Positions 6,718 to 14,095 of a DNA stretch of 64,000 nt are shown here, in pieces (the first letter of the stretch is position 1; every line of letters starts with the position of its first letter). Made by a program: the position numbers and the translations under genes. Source of the stretch: Paenibacillus hemerocallicola (GTDB lineage Bacteria; Bacillota; Bacilli; Paenibacillales; NBRC-103111); the NCBI RefSeq assembly GCF_006265175.1, contig NZ_VDCQ01000036.1, forward strand, positions 1 to 64,000. Reading direction: 5' to 3'. Below the pieces are notes generated by a model. That model saw only the letters and a list, made by a program, of their open reading frames with translations, did no database searches and was not told the DNA's origin.

Positions 6718-9630
6718 GTGGGTCTGTTGATAAACGGCAAAGAGTGGTCGGCTGAATGGATATGGGGCGGCGAGGAGGAAAGTCCGAGGAACGAATGGCG
6801 CTGCTTCCGGCGCTCGTTCGCGCTGCCCGAAGGATCGTCAGGGCCGGCGAAGCTGAGCATTAGCGCCGACTCGCGCTATGTGCTGTATGTGAACGGCGCG
6901 CAGGTCGGACGGGGACCTGTGCGTTCCTGGCCTGCGGAGCAATTTTACGATACATACGAGGTCGGGCATTTATTGAAGCCCGGGGAAACGAATACGATTG
7001 CCGTACTCGTGATCCATTTCGGCGTCTCCAACTTTTACTACATTCGGGGACGCGGCGGGCTGCTGGCCGAGCTGCTGCTGGAGTCGCCGGAGGGCGTGAG
7101 CGTGGCTGCGGGGACGGATGCGGCCTGGAAGACGGCGAAGCTTGCCGCGCAGCATCCCGAGGCTCCGCGCATGTCGTGCCAGCAAGGGTTTGCCGAGGTG
7201 TACGACGCAAGGCAGTGGGATGACGGCTGGGCAAAGCCGGAGTATGACGATCGCGGGTGGGGGAACGCCGACTCCGTCGGACAAGTGGGCGAAGGACCGT
7301 GGAAATCACTTATTGCCAGAGACATTCCTTTTTTGACCGAGGAGAAGACGGTTCCGGAACGGATCGAATCGCTTCGTCGGGTGAAAGCGCCGGCGTGGAC
7401 GGCCGCGATCGATCTCCGCGCGGCGATGGTGCCGGACAGCGTCAATCACGCCAATCATGTGCAATATGCGGGGTATTTGGCCGCGCTGCTAGTCGTGAGC
7501 GAGCCCGGAACCGTAACGGTCGGTTTTCCGGGCGGACCTCGTACGCCCAACGTATGGATCGACGGCAAGCAGCTCGAGAACGGGTACGGTGTGCGGCCGG
7601 AGCGTTATTACGAGGTTGAGCTCGAACGCGGTGAGCATTTGCTGCTCATCGACGTTTCTTCGACCGATCATGGAGCGGCCTATCATGTAGCCGCCGACGG
7701 TACGGCCAAGTTCGAGCTTCGTTCGCCGCTGGCGGCGAACGGCGGCGAATCGGCAGACACCCCCTTTCTGATCGTCGGTCCGTTTGACTCCGCGGTCAAT
7801 ATCGATCATCAGGGCATCGTCCCGATCAACCGCGAGCAGCCCGATTTCGTCAGAGCGAAAGGAATTGCGGCGGCCGGAGATTTGCGGCAATTCGCGGCTT
7901 GGATACGGCCGCTGCCCGCGGCACTGTACACCGAGGATGACGTATTCGGAGCGGGCGTTTGGCAAATAGAAGCGGAGGCTTATGCGGTTCCCCGCGCGTT
8001 CGAAAATGCCATAATCCCGTCGCCGGAGCCGGCCGTGCTTCCGCAATTTGCGCAAGGGGATTGCGAGCTCGTCATCGATTTCGGCAAGGAACGTTCCGGC
8101 TTTATCGGCTTCGAGGTGGAGGCGGAAGCGGGAACCGTGATCGATTTGTACGGCATCGAATATTTGAAGGGCGATTACCGCCAGCATACGTACGGACTCG
8201 ACAATACTACCCGCTATATATGCCGCGGCGGCAGACAGAGCTTCCTGTCTCCGGTGCGCAGAGGGTTCCGCTACCTGCTCTTTACCGTACGCAACTCGGA
8301 CAAGCCTGTGAAGCTGTATGAAGTGTACGTCAACCAAAGCAATTATCCGGTTACCGATGCGGGCAAGTTCGAATGCTCCGATCCGCTGCTCGGTCAAATT
8401 TGGGAGATCAGCCGCCATACGACTCGGTTGTGCATGGAAGACACATTCGTCGATTGTCCGGCCTACGAGCAAGTATTCTGGGTAGGAGACGCACGGAACG
8501 AAGCTCTCGTCAACTACTACGTATTCGGTGCTCTCGATATCGTCAAGCGCTGCTTGAAGCTCGTGCCGGGCTCCAGGGAGATGACGCCGCTATACGTCGA
8601 CCAGGTGCCGAGCGGGTGGAACAGCGTCATTCCGAACTGGACGTTTTTCTGGGTGAACGCCTGCGCGGAATACGTCGAGCATACCGGGGACACGGCGTTT
8701 GCAGCCGAAATCTGGCCGGCGGCGCGCTATACGCTGGAGCATTATTTGCAGAAAATCGACGAGCGCGGCCTGCTGTATATCAAGGGCTGGAATTTGCTGG
8801 ACTGGGCGCCGATCGACCAGCCGCGCGACGGCGTCGTGACGCATCAGAACATGTTCCTGACGCTTGCGCTGCGCAACGCGGTCAAGCTCGCCCGAACGGC
8901 CGGAGCGGACGCAGCGGCGGCCGACTCTTTCCTTGCGGCGGCGGATGCGCTGCAGGCAGCGATCAATACGCATCTGTGGAATGCGGAAAAGGGTGCGTAC
9001 CTCGATTGCATTCACGTCGACGGCCGGCAATCGTCCATCTTTAGCATGCAGACACAGGTCGTGGCGGTGTTGTGCGGCGCGGCGCAGGGCGAACGGAAGG
9101 CGAAGCTCGAGGGGTATTTACTGCACCCGCCAGAGGGCTTCGTGCGGATCGGCAGTCCGTTTATGTCCTTCTTCTATTATGAAGCGCTCGTCCAGTCCGG
9201 GCAGCATGCGCATATGCTTGAGGATATTCGTGTCAATTTCGGGCAGATGATCGAGCACGGCGCGACCACCTGCTGGGAGATGTATCCGAACTTCGCGCAG
9301 AACCGGGCCAATCCCGACCAATTGACGCGCAGCCATTGCCACGCCTGGTCGGCCGCGCCCGGTTATTTTCTCGGGGAAAGCATACTCGGCGTCAAGAGGA
9401 AATCCCCGGGCTGGAGCCGTGCGGCGATCGAACCGAATCCGTGCGGACTGAAATGGGCGAGAGGAGCGGTTCCGCTGCCCGACGGAGGTCTGATCGAAGT
9501 GGACTGGCGCATCGACGGCAGCCGGATGCTGCTTCGGGTGTCCGCTCCGGAAAGCGTTGAGCTCGATATTCGCATTCCGGAAGGACTGGAGGGCGAAGTG
9601 GTCCGGTCCACGACGATACCGCTCCGTTGA
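6718..9630 (+). CDS. GH78-type alpha-L-rhamnosidase-like protein
   Basis: 970-aa multidomain protein without a signal peptide, so probably cytosolic. The N-terminal beta-sandwich (about 1-130) has ADSRYVLYVNGAQVGRGPVRSW. The middle contains DFGKERSGFIGFEVEAEAGT. The (alpha/alpha)6 barrel starts near residue 560 with EDTFVDCPAYEQVFWVGDAR, the equivalent of the DCPQRDERLGWTGD region of GH78 enzymes, and ends around SHCHAWSAAPGYFLGESILG. Family enzymes remove terminal alpha-L-rhamnose from glycosides or pectin fragments. The motif deviates from classical rhamnosidases, so specificity may differ. Start GTG 6718 is preceded by AAAGG at 10 nt; TTG 6727 after AGAGG is an alternative. Confidence 0.82.
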   Translation: MGLLINGKEWSAEWIWGGEEESPRNEWRCFRRSFALPEGSSGPAKLSISADSRYVLYVNGAQVGRGPVRSWPAEQFYDTYEVGHLLKPGETNTIAVLVIHFGVSNFYYIRGRGGLLAELLLESPEGVSVAAGTDAAWKTAKLAAQHPEAPRMSCQQGFAEVYDARQWDDGWAKPEYDDRGWGNADSVGQVGEGPWKSLIARDIPFLTEEKTVPERIESLRRVKAPAWTAAIDLRAAMVPDSVNHANHVQYAGYLAALLVVSEPGTVTVGFPGGPRTPNVWIDGKQLENGYGVRPERYYEVELERGEHLLLIDVSSTDHGAAYHVAADGTAKFELRSPLAANGGESADTPFLIVGPFDSAVNIDHQGIVPINREQPDFVRAKGIAAAGDLRQFAAWIRPLPAALYTEDDVFGAGVWQIEAEAYAVPRAFENAIIPSPEPAVLPQFAQGDCELVIDFGKERSGFIGFEVEAEAGTVIDLYGIEYLKGDYRQHTYGLDNTTRYICRGGRQSFLSPVRRGFRYLLFTVRNSDKPVKLYEVYVNQSNYPVTDAGKFECSDPLLGQIWEISRHTTRLCMEDTFVDCPAYEQVFWVGDARNEALVNYYVFGALDIVKRCLKLVPGSREMTPLYVDQVPSGWNSVIPNWTFFWVNACAEYVEHTGDTAFAAEIWPAARYTLEHYLQKIDERGLLYIKGWNLLDWAPIDQPRDGVVTHQNMFLTLALRNAVKLARTAGADAAAADSFLAAADALQAAINTHLWNAEKGAYLDCIHVDGRQSSIFSMQTQVVAVLCGAAQGERKAKLEGYLLHPPEGFVRIGSPFMSFFYYEALVQSGQHAHMLEDIRVNFGQMIEHGATTCWEMYPNFAQNRANPDQLTRSHCHAWSAAPGYFLGESILGVKRKSPGWSRAAIEPNPCGLKWARGAVPLPDGGLIEVDWRIDGSRMLLRVSAPESVELDIRIPEGLEGEVVRSTTIPLR

Positions 9631-9652
9631 TCGTACAAGGTCTCGCGTCCGT

Positions 9653-10419
9653 TCAGAGGCGCGAAGCCAAAATATGCGGCAAAACCGGAAGCAGACGGTG
9701 GCGGGTAAGCGAGTCGTCATAATTCCATTTGGCTTCGGCCAGGTGTATATTGCCGCTTCGGAAGGCGTACAGATTTTGCCAAGCCTGACTTTCCGTCAGA
9801 AGCCGAGCCTCGCTTCGCGAGCGCCCTTCGCCGGAGATGAGCAGGAACAGGCGGTCGGCGTCATGTTCCCGCACGGAGGCGACCGTTTTCTCCACAGCGT
9901 CGGCTGCGCCGGCCATATGATGGGATCGCTGCTGGCTTTCCATCAACAGAGCGAGCAGCTCCAGCAAGGCGGCCTGCTTGCGCAGAGCCGTCAGCTCGTC
10001 GCTCTCGTCCGCTGTTCGGTTACCGAGCAGAGGGCGGCAAGCGGGCGGCCGGCAATTTCCTGATGGTAGGGAAGCAAAGGAAATCCGCCGGCCAAGGGAC
10101 GCGCTTCCCCGAGCCGGCATATGAGAAACTCGACGAGCCAGCCGGTCGGCAGGCCAGGTTGGACAGGCATGCCGAACCGCCCGCCAGGTCTTAGCTGAAG
10201 GCAGGTTCCTTGTCTCAACGAGACGGAAATGCCGTCCAGATCGATGATGCCGGGCCCATCCGCAAACAGGGCTATCGCACAACGATAGTCCTCGTTGGCG
10301 GCATCGGCGGCGGTCTGTTCTGCGGCTCCGGCAGTTCCGGATTCCCGGGAACATTCGCCGAACGGACGCACGTCTGTAAGGATAAACGTATGAGAATGCA
10401 TAAAGGCAAGTCGAGCCAT
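9653..10419 (-). pseudogene. Decayed AraC/siderophore-binding fusion regulator (Btr-like)
   Basis: Remnant of a regulator with an AraC cupin arm, HTH and FecB-like ligand domain. From 10419 one frame encodes the sensor arm (starts MARLAFMHSHTFILTDVRPF, includes LRQGTCLQLRPGG). Near 10035 the reading shifts by one base into the frame continuing GNRTADESDELTALRKQAAL. The two HTH motifs and most of the binding domain are then missing, and the sequence jumps to a FecB-type C-terminus (AFRSGNIHLAEAKWNYDD) that matches the end of the intact neighbour (AFESKWNFDDPITRERLL). One frameshift plus a large internal deletion make it non-functional. Its Fur-like upstream box survives. Confidence 0.75.
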
Positions 10420-10452
10420 ATGGGGGGCGGCCTCCCGTTAAGTGCCATTGAG

Positions 10453-10467
10453 TGAGAATTATTATCA
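10453..10467. promoter_or_regulatory. Fur box-like site upstream of regulator remnant
   Basis: TGAGAATTATTATCA matches the 7-1-7 Fur consensus TGATAATNATTATCA at every specified base except one. It lies 34 bp upstream of the pseudogene start on the minus strand. Confidence 0.65.
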
Positions 10468-10484
10468 ACGTAATAAGTGTAACG

Positions 10485-10532
10485 AAAAACAGTGACCGTT
10501 TCAACAAGATTGTTGAACGGTCACTGTTTTTC
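10485..10532 (-). terminator. Bidirectional terminator after fecB-like gene
   Basis: AAAAACAGTGACCGTT and CAACA pair with TGTTGAACGGTCACTGTTTTT across an AGAT loop, with a single bulged T. Read on the minus strand the stem ends in a T-run, which terminates the siderophore-binding gene ending at 10572; the plus strand also ends in TTTTT. Confidence 0.85.
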
Positions 10533-10571
10533 TACTCCATTCGCGTGCGCTGACCGGTCGGCGCGGCACGG

Positions 10572-11609
10572 CTATTTGCCCATGATGCGCAGCAGCTCGT
10601 CGAGCAGTCTTTCGCGGGTAATCGGGTCGTCGAAGTTCCACTTCGACTCGAAGGCGTATACTTGTCCGTTTTTGACCGCGGGAATCGCCTTCCAGACGGC
10701 GCTGTCGGTCAACGCCTGCTTGGCGGCTACCGTCTCCGCGGCGTTGTTGGATAGGAGGAACACCCAATCCCCGGCGTACTCGGGCAGCACTTCGTTGGAA
10801 ACGGTAATGAACCGTTTCGATTCGTCGATTATTCCCTTCACCTTCGGAGCCGGCTTGAATGCCAATACGTCGAATACCGTCACCGCGAGACCGCGGTTGC
10901 CCATCACGTAAAGCTGCTTGCCGAGCTGAAGCAGTACGGTCGCGGTATCGTCCGGCTTCGTCTTCAGCCGGTCGATCGCTTTTTTCGCCTTCGTCTCGTA
11001 ACCGGCTATCCAGGCTTCGGCCTCCGCTTTTTTGCCAGCGGCATCGGCAAGAAATCGGAGCCGTTCATACATCGGAGCGGCGGAATCGTAGGCGACGGCA
11101 GGCGCGATTTTGACCAGCGATTGGACTTTCTCGTTGTTGACGACGCCGTCGAGCAAAATCAAGTCTGGCTCCAGCGCGACGATTTTCTCCAGGCTGGCCT
11201 CGTTGCCGCCGATATCCTCGATACCGCCCAGCAGCTCGGGGTATACGATTTGGCTGGCGATGACACTTAGAGAAGCGCCGACAGGCTTGACGCCAAGCAC
11301 GAACAGATCGCCGGGGCTGCTGCCGATATATACGATTTTTTTCGGCGCGACCGGAATATCGAACGTTCGTTTCGTGTAATCCGTAATCGAACGCATCGCG
11401 GGCTTGGACGCCTCGGCTTTGGCGGAGTCCGCGCCGCCGTTCTTGCCGGCAGCGGATTCGCCCGCGGCGGATTGGGCGCCGGCTGCGGGATTGCCGCCGC
11501 CATTGGCCGCGCCGCCAGGAGTGCCGCTCGAGCATGACGCGAACAAAACGACGCAGAGTGCGAGCGCTGCGGCGCATCCCAAAGCGGAGACTAGATTGCG
11601 GAGATTCAT
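10572..11609 (-). CDS. Iron-siderophore ABC transporter substrate-binding lipoprotein (FecB/FhuD-type)
   Basis: 345-aa class III periplasmic-binding-type protein. The lipoprotein signal ends at LFASC (Cys26) and is followed by a low-complexity Ala/Gly/Ser linker to about residue 70. The binding fold includes PKKIVYIGSSPGDLFVLGVK, the inter-lobe ALEPDLILLDG and the C-terminal WNFDDPITRERLL. It captures a ferric siderophore or citrate complex for import. No permease or ATPase is adjacent. A near-perfect Fur box lies 39 bp upstream of the ATG, so iron repression is expected. GAGG precedes the ATG at 7-8 nt. Confidence 0.9.
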   Translation of the reverse strand: MNLRNLVSALGCAAALALCVVLFASCSSGTPGGAANGGGNPAAGAQSAAGESAAGKNGGADSAKAEASKPAMRSITDYTKRTFDIPVAPKKIVYIGSSPGDLFVLGVKPVGASLSVIASQIVYPELLGGIEDIGGNEASLEKIVALEPDLILLDGVVNNEKVQSLVKIAPAVAYDSAAPMYERLRFLADAAGKKAEAEAWIAGYETKAKKAIDRLKTKPDDTATVLLQLGKQLYVMGNRGLAVTVFDVLAFKPAPKVKGIIDESKRFITVSNEVLPEYAGDWVFLLSNNAAETVAAKQALTDSAVWKAIPAVKNGQVYAFESKWNFDDPITRERLLDELLRIMGK

Positions 11610-11647
11610 AAGGTGCCTCTTTCGCTGTATGGTATCGGCTTGTCAGC

Positions 11648-11666
11648 GATAATGAGAACCATTATC
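11648..11666. promoter_or_regulatory. Fur box upstream of siderophore-binding gene
   Basis: GATAATGAGAACCATTATC matches the 19-bp Fur box GATAATGATAATCATTATC at 17 positions and is centred about 48 bp upstream of the start codon. The position fits Fur repression of the minus-strand promoter. Confidence 0.8.
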
Positions 11667-11740
11667 ACATCCTGATGTTAATTATAGAAGTTTCGGCCGG
11701 GTGGACAATGGATAGACGTCTGTTTTTTTATTGGACAAAA

Positions 11741-11947
11741 CTATATAAGATGAACTAAAGAATCAGCTAAGAGTAGCCTAATGTAATGGAAGAAGGGAAT
11801 TGCCTTGTAAGCGAGTTTTGGCTCCCAAGTTTCAACCTTTGCCGTAGGCTATTCATTCAAAGAAACTCAAAACAACCTGTCTGAAGCTGCAAGGCAATCC
11901 CTTCTGGAATGGAATGAACGTTAAAACCTTTAGTTCAACTTATATAG
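11741..11947. mobile_element. MITE-like palindromic element, no coding capacity
   Basis: A 207-bp non-coding element bounded by 20-bp inverted repeats with one mismatch: CTATATAAGATGAACTAAAG at 11741-11760 and its complement at 11928-11947. Internal segments are also inversely related, for example GAAGGGAATTGCCTT near 11790 and AAGGCAATCCCTTC near 11890. No transposase gene and no clear target duplication were seen. The size and structure resemble a miniature inverted-repeat transposable element. It sits between the fecB-like gene and the SDR gene and may supply or disturb the SDR promoter. Confidence 0.65.
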
Positions 11948-12032
11948 AATGACGGAGTGCGGCGATGGTAAACATGCAGTTTTGGGTAATATAAGGGGGA
12001 GTGGTCAAAAATGGTACAAAGGAGTGTCTAAC

Positions 12033-12845
12033 ATGCCGCAAACTCAAGTAAAGGCCGAACAGCAGCTGCAGCGCGTCAAGGATCAGGTCGCCTTCGTCAC
12101 CGGAGCGGGCTCCGGAATCGGACGCGCGGCGGCCATCCGGCTGGCGCAGGAAGGCGCCAAAGTATGTCTCGCCGATCTGAAGGAAAATCGCGCCGACGAG
12201 GTGAAGAAGCAGATCGAAGCGGCTGGCGGTCAGGCGATCGTCGTCGACATCGACGTGTCGGACCCGAAACGGATGAGCGACGGTATCCGTCAAACGTTCG
12301 AGCAATGGAACCGGCTCGATATCGTATTCGCAAATGCCGGCATCAACGGCACATGGACGCCGATCGAGACGATGACGGAGGAGGACTGGGACAATACGCT
12401 TACGACGAACCTGAAAGGAACGTTTCTGGCCGTCAAGTTCGCGATTCCCCATATGAAGCAAAACGGCGGAAGCATCATTATTACGAGCTCCATTAACGGA
12501 AGCCGCAAATTTTCCAGCTTCGGCGCGTCCGCCTACAGCGCGTCCAAAGCCGGACAGGTCGCCTTCGCGAAGATGGCGGCGCTCGAGCTGGCGCGCTACA
12601 AAATCCGCGTGAACGTCATATGCCCGGGCGCCATCGAGACGAACATCGGCGAGAATACGAAGAAGACGCCGGAGCTGAAGCAGATTCAGATTCCGGTGCA
12701 ATATCCGCAGGGGAGCCAGCCGCTGGAGCATAAGGCCGGCAAGCCCGAGCAGGTGGCCGATCTCGTCTTGTTCCTCGCTTCCGGCGAGTCGAGCCACATT
12801 TCGGGAACCGAGATCGTTGTCGACGGAGCGGAATCGCTGCTGTAG
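12033..12845 (+). CDS. SDR family NAD(P)-dependent oxidoreductase
   Basis: 270-aa short-chain dehydrogenase. The nucleotide-binding TGAGSGIG is at residues 23-30, acidic cofactor-selecting residues lie near VCLADLK (suggesting NAD), NAG is at 101-103, and the catalytic Ser152/153, Tyr168 and Lys172 (in AYSASK) are present. The C-terminal SHISGTEIVVDGAESLL is standard. ATG 12033 follows AAAGGAG. The gene is monocistronic, bounded by the MITE-like element upstream and a terminator downstream. The substrate, probably a sugar or polyol, cannot be assigned. Confidence 0.9.
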   Translation: MPQTQVKAEQQLQRVKDQVAFVTGAGSGIGRAAAIRLAQEGAKVCLADLKENRADEVKKQIEAAGGQAIVVDIDVSDPKRMSDGIRQTFEQWNRLDIVFANAGINGTWTPIETMTEEDWDNTLTTNLKGTFLAVKFAIPHMKQNGGSIIITSSINGSRKFSSFGASAYSASKAGQVAFAKMAALELARYKIRVNVICPGAIETNIGENTKKTPELKQIQIPVQYPQGSQPLEHKAGKPEQVADLVLFLASGESSHISGTEIVVDGAESLL

Positions 12846-12875
12846 ATGGAAGTGCAGTGTCAAACAGAGAACAAT

Positions 12876-12906
12876 AGAGTCGCGAATCGTTTGCGACTCT
12901 TTTTTT
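12876..12906 (+). terminator. Rho-independent terminator after SDR gene
   Basis: AGAGTCGC (12876-12883) pairs with GCGACTCT (12893-12900), and the strand continues with a run of T to 12906. Confidence 0.9.
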
Positions 12907-12939
12907 GATCTATCCACTACCCATTCCCTCCAACTCGTT

Positions 12940-13036
12940 AAAGGTTGGGTTTATACGACAGGACCGTTCGGTAAAGGTTGGGTTTATACGACAGGACCGT
13001 TCGGTTAAGGTTGGGTTTATACGACAGGACTGTCAG
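12940..13036. repeat. 33-bp direct tandem repeat, about 2.9 copies
   Basis: Two exact 33-bp units (12940-12972 and 12973-13005) contain GGTTGGGTTTATACGACAGG, and a third, degenerate unit runs to about 13036. There are no spacers between units, so it is not a CRISPR array. Any reading frame through it is an artefact. Confidence 0.9.
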
Positions 13037-13081
13037 GGTGTTGGGGTATTATGCCGTGGCGGTTTTAACTTGCCTACGAAT

Positions 13082-13290
13082 AAAGGAACTGCATTCCGTT
13101 ATGGTCCCGAATTCCGTTACTCGCTTGAAGATAACGGAACAGGCTTCCGCTATATTGAGCTTTCGGGGTGAAAATAATCGTGAACAGCGGAATAGCGGAA
13201 CGGTTTTCCTTTATTATGCGCTCAATACGAGGGCTCGGCTCAATAGCACACTCAAGTTCCGTTATTTGTCGGACTTGCGTTCCCAGACGG
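13082..13290. repeat. Dispersed intergenic repeat, copy 1 (shortened)
   Basis: Non-coding sequence that aligns over its whole length with 26483-26763 and 35174-35455. Shared landmarks are GGAACTG...TTCCGTTAT, CTTGAAGATAACGGAACAGG, AGCGGAACGGTTTTCC and AGTTCCGTTATTT. It contains many inverted 9-mers TTCCGTTAT/ATAACGGAA able to form hairpins. This copy ends at the broken edge of the secreted-protein remnant and lacks the last 70 bp of the others. Confidence 0.75.
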
Positions 13291-13330
13291 TAGCGGGCTT
13301 GTCTTCCCAATCGCCGAACGGGGGAAACGG

Positions 13331-14014
13331 GTGTATACGGTACCGTTGTCGGTCCGGCTCGTGGCGACGGACGAATTTTCCGCCGTAATCGGAACAGTGT
13401 ACCGACTCGGCGGAGTGGCGGAGTGGCAGCCCTATAACGGACCGATCGGCTTCGGCAACGACGGAATTTATGAGGTGCGGTACCGTTCCGAGGATTCGGC
13501 GGGCAATACGGAGACGGCGAAATCCGCAGCGCTCCGATTCGACCGGACGACACCGGCTATCTCGGCAAACGTAACATCATCGGTATATGCGGATTCGGGA
13601 CAAATCGATTTGCAAATAACGTTCGGCGATGCTGGCTCGGGTACGGATCATTCCCGAACGGTGGTAACGCTTGACGGGCAGCCGATCGCGAAGGACGCGA
13701 GCTTGCAGCTGCATACGCTTCCGCTCGGTCAGCATACGATCGCGGTAACGGCCGAGGACTTCGCCGTTAACGCCGCCGGTGCGACATTCCCGGTCCGGAC
13801 GGAAACGAGCGTTCAATCCGTCGGGGCGCTGATCGACCTGTTCGCCGCGAACGGTTCGATCGATAACGGCGGTATAGCCAATAGTCTCCGACGGCAGCTG
13901 GCGAACGGCTCGTTGCAGGCTCTGCTCCATCATCTGCAGGCGCAGCGGGGCAAACATGTGTCGAACGTGGCGGCGGATGTGCTGATCCGGGACGTCGGTG
14001 CATTGCTGCAGTAA
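13331..14014 (+). pseudogene. C-terminal remnant of a secreted FIMAH-domain protein
   Basis: Open frame of 227 codons, extendable upstream to about 13290, without a start signal, ribosome site or signal peptide. It begins inside an OmpL47-type beta-sandwich repeat (VRLVATDEFSAVIGTVYRLG, then YEVRYRSEDSAGNTE), continues with a second Ig-like segment, and ends in a FIMAH-like module (VGALIDLFAANGSIDNGGIA to the stop). Such tails occur at the end of large secreted hydrolases or proteases of Paenibacillus. Everything N-terminal is gone and the break coincides with the dispersed repeat, so a deletion at the repeat is likely. Confidence 0.7.
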
Positions 14015-14095
14015 AGCGTTTAGCGGTGAGCGGAAGGCAGAACGATGGGCGATTCGGCGTGAATGAGGCCGGAGCGCCCGTTTGCCGCAATGTCG

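Noticed and set aside
9653-10507. A single 284-aa protein from the long minus-strand frame
   Set aside because: Only its C-terminal part has recognisable similarity; the regulator's N-terminus is in the other frame, so the locus is a frameshifted remnant.
11741-11947. Complete insertion sequence
   Set aside because: No transposase frame fits in 207 bp.
12940-13036. Possible CRISPR array
   Set aside because: The 33-bp units are directly contiguous without spacers, and no cas gene is present.
12978-13388. Open frames over the dispersed repeat, with similar peptides at 26469-26753
   Set aside because: The peptide similarity is explained by repeated DNA; frames are interrupted differently in each copy and lack ribosome sites.
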